Shown: piece by piece, positions 57,211 to 64,000 of the stretch | How positions within the stretch are numbered: the first letter of the stretch is position 1 | How the letters are laid out: each line of letters starts with the position of its first letter | DNA from: Rhytidiadelphus loreus | Lineage: Eukaryota > Streptophyta > Bryopsida > Hypnales > Hylocomiaceae | Direction of reading: 5' to 3' | DNA length: 64,000 nucleotides | Assembly: GCA_947034895.1 (NCBI GenBank) | Contig: OX344763.1 | Location: forward strand, 3,164,501 to 3,228,500 | Position numbers and translations under genes: made by a program | Notes under the pieces: generated by a model | The model's input: only the letters and a program-made list of their open reading frames with translations | Databases searched by the model: none | What the model was told of the DNA's origin: nothing

Positions 57211-58069
57211 TCACTCCGAAGATACATTATTGCTTTCGCAAGATACATATGCATCCACCGATGTGTGGATGATAGCAATTTGTGTTTTGGGAATCCTAAC
57301 TCTTAGATCAGAAGTGCCTTCTTTGAAACGTGGCTTCCAAGCAGTCATAATGCAGTCTGTATGCATCCAACTCGGAGAGATAGCCTTATCCTCGCACCAA
57401 GAGTTCCCTTGTTTTGTGTCCCACCCAGCATATGTTTCTTTATTGATGTGATGAAAAGACGTAGGTGTCCAATATTGAAGTTGAATAGAATTGACATGCC
57501 CTGGATCTGGATTAGGATTTGTTAAAGCCCGAGTAAGCCAAAATGGACGGAGGTCACCGTCAGCGAGGCGCACAGCAACTAAGTAACCTGCATATACATC
57601 ACGGCCAACACAAAATGAAGGAGGTGGACGATCACGCCTGCGACCAACAAAAGGTGCATCTTCTACAAACTCCTCACGCATCGTGCCATCATCTAGGTAT
57701 TGGTCTTCCACCTCATCAGTAACTCGAGAATTTGGCCAAAATCCATCCCGCAATGTCTCATGCACCACAAGTGGAGCATTGAGAGCACTTTTGACACCCT
57801 CCCAATATTTCCACACCGGCTCATTCCTCCTCCTGAACTCGCCAGATAAGTCTTGATTTCCCATTACTCCCCACAATGCAATGTATCCATCTAAACCCTT
57901 GCAAATCTCATCAAAGCAACACATTTGTTGCGGTGCCAAAGGTAGAGGACTACCCCTCCTTCCACAAGCAAATCCTTCCACCTTCTTTTGGCAACCAATC
58001 GACATCGGTACAAAGGATCTTGTACTGCATCAATGGCCAACCATTGGAATCTTTATAAAACTTGAACTG

Positions 58070-58072
58070 CTA
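58070..58072 (-). other. in-frame TAG at an expected Gln codon (DUF7869-like gene)
   Basis: GHSQA-TAG-QFKFYKDSNG: relatives have two Gln here by my recollection. The frame is otherwise open on both sides. Confidence 0.55.
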
Positions 58073-59437
58073 CGCTTGAGAATGACCCTGTAGAGAATCA
58101 TCACCTGTATGCAAATACCCGTCTACAAATTGCTTAAAATCTGGAACCTCCTCAATGAGATGAGGAATTACGGGTTGTGTTTCACAATCCATGAAAGACT
58201 TCATCAACCTTGGAAGCGTGGGGTAGTCATTCGTCTTCAATTTGGTGCTCTAACGACCAAATAGAGCATCAATGTTTTCATGAGTGTATCCAACAAAGAG
58301 GAAATTGATGTATATCTCTCGAAAAATAGCTCTATAGACAAGGAGAGAACAAAATGCAAAAACCCACCGATTCTTATTGTCGCCAAAAGCATTGTCAAGC
58401 TGAAGAGTCAATGTTGGAGGAAGAGGTTGAGCTTCCACCAACACTTCAGGGAGGGACCTAAGGGAGTCCGTACAAATTTCCGAGCCTATTAACAAAGCCT
58501 CTGTCAATTCAAAATGCTCTCTTCCTACAAACAATTGACGAAATGAATGCTTCGGTTGTGACTTTAGATCTCGCAATAATTTTGCAATGGACCCAATAGT
58601 ATAATTGGAGTCTGTTGGGAAGATGTCCAAGCCATAGTGTGCATATCGCACATCTCCATGACCATGAGCAATCATGCCTGTAACAGCAACAAGCATCTTC
58701 ATGAAAAAATTATTTCCCTTACTCTTCTGAAAGTAATGAGGGGAAGCAGTCTTAGAGTGATCCATCTTGTCATGGATTATAGTCAGAACCTTGTCAGGAT
58801 ACATCTCAAACATTGAGCGGTTTCCATAATATAAGTCCCTATGCGCCTTCTGTCCCGATAGGTGCACTCTCAATTTGTTAAACCACATGTCTTGCGCTCA
58901 CAAATGTGGAGTGCAAGCACTCTTGAGTTGCCTATATCTATCGCAGGTTCCACAACGAGCAAAACTATCGCCTCTAGCCTTAGGAGCATACTCTAGAAAA
59001 GATTGACGTCGAATGTTGCTCAATCCACTAGCTGAAATATGTTGCAATTGAAGTGAAGAATTGACATTGTTGATCTGTGGAAACTTGTCCTTCCAACGAA
59101 ATGCAGACAGTAGGACCATAGAGGGGACTTTCTCCCTAGACTCAAGGATTCTGGATTTGTGGGGCATCGAGTCTGCTTCATTCTCCACTAATAATCGAAG
59201 AATTGTTGTGGCTTGCAAAGTGTGTGTCCGAGGTTTTTTCATTCCAAGGTTGCCATGATGCTCCGGTTTTTGGTCATCTTTTGCCATCTTCTTGTATCTA
59301 TAAAAGGTAGCCTTCGATACTCTATGGATGGCGCACCAAGCAACCGAACAAATTTCATGGTTTGCCAAGGTAATCATGTCCCTTCCATTGGAATCACTGT
59401 GGGTTTGCTTGTGCACATCAAGCAGACGTGACTTGCG

Positions 59438-59440
59438 CTA
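59438..59440 (-). other. in-frame TAG (DUF7869-like gene)
   Basis: HIDGGVF-TAG-RKSRLLDVHKQTH, with the same frame continuing for 175 codons. Confidence 0.6.
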
Positions 59441-60069
59441 GAACACTCCACCATCAATATGAAGTAGAGACCGAACAGCTTGAATCTGACCATGTGGAAA
59501 TGGTTGCAAGCAATTCTTCTGGCAACATTTTATAATAGAAACATCAGCAATTGCTTGCTCTGTAAGGAGGGCTTCTTTCTTCGGGAGATTGGTAGGCTCA
59601 GTCCTCTCACGTGAGCTTTCATAGGAACAAACTCCAATCCGAACACGCCGCCTCGAACCGTTTGAAGAGACTGCAGTATTAAAGAGATGCGTTTGCTCGT
59701 GGTCATATAAGTTGGCACCATTAAGGTAGACCCTGGAAATGTGACATGAGTGCATGGGCCACATCCATTCTGACGGAACATCTGCCTCACACAAAGACTC
59801 TGCAATTTGAATTGCAACCCGGTCATCACCGAGTGGTTGTCCGTCCATGTCAATGACGAGATTTGCATCAACACTATGACAAATTCCTTTGGCCACCTCT
59901 ACCCCTTCTTCATTTTTGAGTGTGACGCATTTGGTATACCAAGAAGCTCGAGGAAATCCCTCGCAGGCTACGACACCCGGCGGCAAGGTTGGCACTCGAA
60001 TTGTAAACTCATTGGCATCTGAAGTATCTATTCTGCGGGTGAAAGAACACCAATTAATTTAGACTATTG

Positions 60070-60094
60070 TGATTATCCTTGAGGCGAGGATAAT
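60070..60094. repeat. isolated copy of the GATTATCCT...AGGATAAT palindrome
   Basis: GATTATCCTTGAGGCGAGGA then TAAT resembles the palindromic part of the 40-bp tandem unit at 60501-60620. Confidence 0.6.
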
Positions 60095-60500
60095 AAATAA
60101 GTATGACACATTGACAAAATTTGGAGCAAAGTGACCTCCACTAGAGGGTAAAATTGTAAACCATTTTGTGATCTTGTATAATAATCCATCCACCTAGACT
60201 AAAGAAGTGGAAATGCAAAAAATTAGCACAACAGAACCATAAAATAGAATTTAATCTAATATATTTGAATTCCTAAGAATAATTAAAAACATTCTTACTT
60301 CATCTACCGAACACTCTTCCCAAGGAGTAAGAAAATCAAAGATATCTTCGATTTGAAGATATCAGACGGCAAAGATTGAGAGATATTATGCATTCCCACA
60401 CACGACATTAGAGTGTCAGAGTGATGATGTATATCAACTCCGTATATCATGTTAAATGTCAATGAATGTCTATGCTTGTCTATGGTTATCATTCACATTC

Positions 60501-60620
60501 TATGCATGTTTGTGATTATCCTCGGCTCGAGGATAACCTCCATGCACGTTTGTGATTATCCTCGACTCGAGGATAACCTCCATGCATGTTTGTGATCGTC
60601 CTCGAGCCGAGGATAACCTC
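60501..60620. repeat. three tandem 40-bp units, each with an internal palindrome
   Basis: Units begin at 60501, 60541 and 60581 with (C/T)ATGCATGTTTGTGAT. Each contains TTATCCTCGACTCGAGGATAA or a variant, so each can fold into a 10-11 bp stem. Differences between units fall mostly in the palindrome centre. Confidence 0.9.
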
Positions 60621-63600
60621 CATACTTTTATGCGATAGATAAATTTATAGTTCCGACATTTACGGCGTAAAAATCGGTTGTTCTTTATCAAATATAACAT
60701 ACAAAGGACAACATTTGAGACGTGGCACCAGAATTCTCAATACTCCAAGAATCGTAGGTCTATGGAGTAGTGCATGCACCTCTGCTTAAAACTGAGGAGC
60801 AAGAGCAGGAATCTAGCATTCAGTGAGAGGGGAAGAAGGGAAATAGAGGAACTTATGACAACCCGTGCAAAACTCAGCCACCTAGTCATATAAACATGTA
60901 AATGAAATGCAAAATAGAAGTTCAAAAGCCGTGCGGTAGCAATGTCTGCAAGAGGCCGCGGAGGAGGGAAAATTGGAAAACAGAAGAGAGGAAATGAGGT
61001 GCTCAAGGATGAGAGACAATGCACACACTAGCGGGAGAATATGAGCGGGAAATACAACGACATTTGAATTTTTCATGATTTTTAGGACGTAGGGGAGAAG
61101 TACCTCCTCGGATTAGGGGGCCGTTGACATTCTCATTGCCCAAATAATGACAACGACGTAGAATATGAAGGAGCTTTTCATTAATAGAATAGGAATCTAA
61201 CGTAGCCAATCTTTTTAAGATTGAAATAGGGGGTTCATAGTTTGTGGAATTTTTGGCAGTCACCTTTTCTCAGAGAATGTGGAAATATTCTTTGAAAGCA
61301 CAGCGGAATTTCGGGTTTGGCAAATTTGGCAATTCTTACACCAGCCGCCAAACAACCTTCTTTTTAAAATAGTTTATTCTAATGTCTGATTTAGATGAAT
61401 GTATAGGGCTATAAATAGAATTATAGGTTTTAGGATTAGGGTTTAGGGTTTAGGTTTAGGTTTAGGCAACCCGGGTGGGTGGGAGGGACATCCTCATTAC
61501 AAGGCTCTTTCTATCAAATTCATAAAAATTATAAACTTTGTAGGACAGCATAAATTTCTAACTTTATAAGACAAGACAGAGACATCTCATGTTTGCCCAT
61601 CAAACCATCAAAGCATCAAAACTATCAACTCAATACAACTTTGTAATCAGCTTTGCACAGAGGTATCTTCTATAAACCATAATAGATCAAATCAAGATCT
61701 TACAAGGTGTGATATCCAATACCAACTAATCATTCACTACTATTATGCCATGTACTAAATCACATAACAGATTGATTTAGAACCCTAAGAACTATGTAAA
61801 AGTTGTAAAAGACTTGAAAATCTGCAATGGTGGATTGGACAAAGAGGTTGTGAACCTCACCTGCACCCATACAATCCAACAAACACACAGTTGGTTAGAA
61901 TGCACATGTCAGGTGTCTTCAACTCACAACAGCGTGTTATAGCAATCACAATGAAAAATCACAACCAAGAGATCTCAAGAAATTGAACAACTAAACGTAG
62001 TCTAACCATAATATGCAAACATAGGAGACCTATGAAGAAGCCATCATCTCAAAACATGCGTAGTCCTTCCAAATCTCTTGAACAAACCCACCAGCAAACA
62101 CAACTTGTGTAGGTTTTGGACTAGCCATGTCTACATAAATACCTCTCAAATTACCATCCATTACTGGCTTTGTTCATCCATGTAAATTCATTCATCAAGG
62201 ATGATTTTTGTGGCATCCAATGGGAAAGAAGGAATTCAAATTCCCAAACTTGGGCCACAAGTTGTCAAAAAAGGCAGGATCTAATTTCAAATTGCCTCAC
62301 CAACCAAATAAATGAAGCACATCATGGTTGAATTTTGTGGTATCCAATGAGAGGGCAGGATTTCAAATTCCCAAACTTGGGCCACAAGTTAAATTAATCA
62401 AAATGGCGGGTTCTCATTCAAACTACTTCACCAACCCAATAAATTAAGCCCACAATTTCACAGCCCAAGCCCCCAATCATAAATATGGTTTGGGTTTACC
62501 ATGTAACCTGGCATGGCAAATTAGGGCCACCAATAATAGAGTTTGGGACATGTCAAGTCAAAAAGTATTGTACTTGAACAATTACCAAATGGAAGGTCTC
62601 AATTCAAGTGCCAGCACTCTAAAATTGAGCCAAGTCCACAAATTAAAAAATACCTGCCATCATGTAGAAGACAAGGGAAAGCCAAGTGAAAGCAAAACAT
62701 CATGGCTAAAAGATCTAATGTATATTGGCATCAAAGATCTTGGTTTGAACTTAAGCTATCAGCATAAGTACCAAATTGTGACTTATTTAACTAATTAGAG
62801 AGTAAAAATATATATATGACCCAGTCTTGGAAATGCTATAGACATAGCTATAATTCCCAAAGAAACTAAAAGGAAGGGAAGGTGGGAGGGGCATTTCTAT
62901 CACAAAAATAAAACTTTAGCATCTAAAATATTTTACAAGTCTCCTAGTAATTGTAATAAATGACCATATATTTATTAAATTACTCAAGTATTTATAGAAA
63001 ATAAAATTTCAATATAAATACATTATAAAGTTTTTCCAAAGAGGTATAACTACTCTAACCTTTGTAAAAACTAAGCAAAATTGAGGGTTTAGGGTTTAGG
63101 GTTTAGAGTTTATTGCTTTAGGAGCAACAATAATGTCTTCACAAAATGTAAATTACATGTTCACAAATTCAATGTTCTTAAACATTGTGATTTTGCAAAT
63201 TATATTGCAAATTCATATTTGTTTTTGAAATTCCAATATCCAAAAATTTAAGGATTTTCTTATTTAAAATTTATTGGGTTTAGGGTATTTTTTAAATAAA
63301 AGCGGTCGATAAAACTTAATACCCTTTATTATAAATATTATTTATTTCAACTGATAAATGATCTCCAATTTTGTGGACTTCTAAATGACCGTACATGTTC
63401 AAAATTTCTCGAAACATTGTACAATCTCTAATTTCATGTTATAAAAAATATATACAACTTTGAGTTTCGTTTTCCAAAACAAAGAACAATGTACAATTGT
63501 GAATTTTTGAACATTCAATTCTATAAAATGTAGTACTTGTTATATTTTATTTCCCATAATGTTGTAACACATTCTAATGAGTTTGCATTTATAGAGGAGC

Positions 63601-64000
63601 ACATTAAATACTTACTATTCTTCTTGTAGAGTATGTTGGAAACCAAAGAAGAAATGAAGCCGTTCATGCTGTACTGTATATAATTAAAATCACTGAAGCT
63701 TAAAATTTTAATGAAGATAACTATAGGAGAACAACAAAATAATGTACTAGTTAAATTATGATAAAATTTGAAAGAAAAATGATTCTTCAACATAGTTTAT
63801 TATTCTGTTCAATTGTTTTTTAAATTATAATGATTTGGGGGGGAAAACCTAAAATTTGCACAACACTGTAAAGAACTACAATAAAAAAAAAGCCAAAATC
63901 TTTTATGAAGATGAAGGAAATAAAAAACAAATGTTTAAAATATTTCAAAAAGAAAGTAGGAGACCAGACTATACAAAGTAGGACACCTATTTTTACAAGC
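60621..64000. other. AT-rich, no gene seen; telomere-like tracts
   Basis: TTTAGGG-type tracts at 61436-61464 and 63083-63108. A direct repeat GGAATTCAAATTCCCAAACT then TGGGCCACAAGTT near 62230 and a variant at 62350. Short open frames (for example 62490-62798) have no protein signature. Confidence 0.5.

Larger units (their letters stand above)
57211..60036 (-). pseudogene. DUF7869-like transposase-type gene with several stops and a frameshift
   Basis: An acceptor CACCCGCAG precedes the exon that starts near 60036. One frame runs from there to about 57950, interrupted by TAG at 59438-59440, TGA at 58898-58900, TAG at 58250-58252 and TAG at 58070-58072. A frameshift near 57.95 kb then leads to the frame ending at 57211. 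Blocks in order: CCQKNCLQPFPHGQIQAVRS; VSKATFYRYKKMA; TRMPHKSR-like NEADSMPHKSRILES; FARCGTCDRYRQLK; KAHRDLYYGNRSMF; TIIHDKMDHSKTASPHYFQ; TLQLDNAFGDNKNRWVFAF; VGYTHENIDALFGR; DGFWPNSRVTDEVEDQYLDD; DVYAGYLVAVRLADGDLRPF. The LDN ... NKNR ... HTHENID pattern is that of DUF7869-type proteins, which I infer to be transposase-derived. Inactive in this copy. Confidence 0.65.

Noticed and set aside
13413..59440. A variant genetic code in which TAG codes for Gln
   Set aside because: The hAT gene appears to end normally with TAG, other interruptions are TAA or TGA, frameshifts and truncations accompany the TAGs, and all affected genes are transposon-like. Mutational decay explains this better.
62490..62798. 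102-codon plus-strand frame
   Set aside because: AT-rich, no motif, no splice context and no start or stop support beyond chance.

Overview
The window looks like repeat-rich nuclear DNA of a land plant or close streptophyte relative. Short interstitial TTTAGGG/CCCTAAA tracts occur (near 4.1, 41.5, 61.4 and 63.1 kb), genes have GT-AG introns, and the coding content is plant-type DNA transposons (CACTA, hAT, a MULE-like family) plus transposase-like families that I associate mainly with non-seed plants (bryophytes, lycophytes, ferns). That placement is inference. I see no conserved housekeeping gene and no bacterial or organellar operon structure.

Layout. 1-1.7 kb: AT-rich, no gene. 1.75-3.34 kb (-): intronless protein-kinase-like gene. 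3.5-5.2 kb: two arrays of a GC-rich 11-15 bp motif (core CGCAGTCGCCC). 5.69-6.69 kb (+): a four-exon gene visible only by joining short exons. 8.54-10.15 kb (+): coiled-coil protein gene with one in-frame stop, with GC arrays before and after it. 11.2-27.2 kb (+): a hAT transposase gene split by a complete 12,729-bp CACTA element (12244-24972; identical 16-bp ends, AAA target duplication). Removing the element and one AAA restores the hAT reading frame. The CACTA element carries a decayed TNP2-type transposase (-) and, head to head with it, a multi-exon gene (+) that joins a TNPA/Ptta-like protein to an FCP1-type HAD phosphatase domain lacking its catalytic aspartates. 27.7-27.97 kb: a fifth GC array. 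28.3-29.3 kb: two small ORFs ending in a 26-A tract. 29.9-34.6 kb (-): a many-exon gene with a ParB-like domain followed by a DNA methyltransferase (N4/N6 class) domain with degenerate catalytic motif, with candidate 5' exons at 34.8-35.3 and 40.0-40.2 kb. 36.1-38.6 kb: a 219-bp tandem repeat, a 1,221-bp non-autonomous CACTA-like element (ATT duplication) and hairpin elements. 42.1-46.2 kb (+): MULE-like transposase gene with SWIM finger and two in-frame TAGs. 46.3-52.1 kb: no gene; G-rich minisatellite and a large 17-bp satellite. 52.4-55.2 kb (-) and 57.2-60.0 kb (-): two broken transposase-like genes. 60.5-60.6 kb: a 40-bp palindromic tandem repeat; the rest is AT-rich with no gene.

Three signals run across the window. 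First, nearly every long gene is broken by single in-frame stops, and at least eight are TAG at positions where Gln (CAG) is expected, a pattern compatible with C-to-T decay at CHG-methylated sites. Second, four near-perfect hairpins of 100-124 bp share the 16-bp core TAGTCGGATCCGACTA while their arms differ between copies yet stay self-complementary. Third, the GC-rich motif arrays sit within a few hundred bases of the 5' ends of five otherwise unrelated ORFs, and three of them share a CACCTAC-type box beside the array. The most novel candidates are the ParB-methyltransferase gene, the pseudophosphatase carried by the CACTA element, and the hairpin family.
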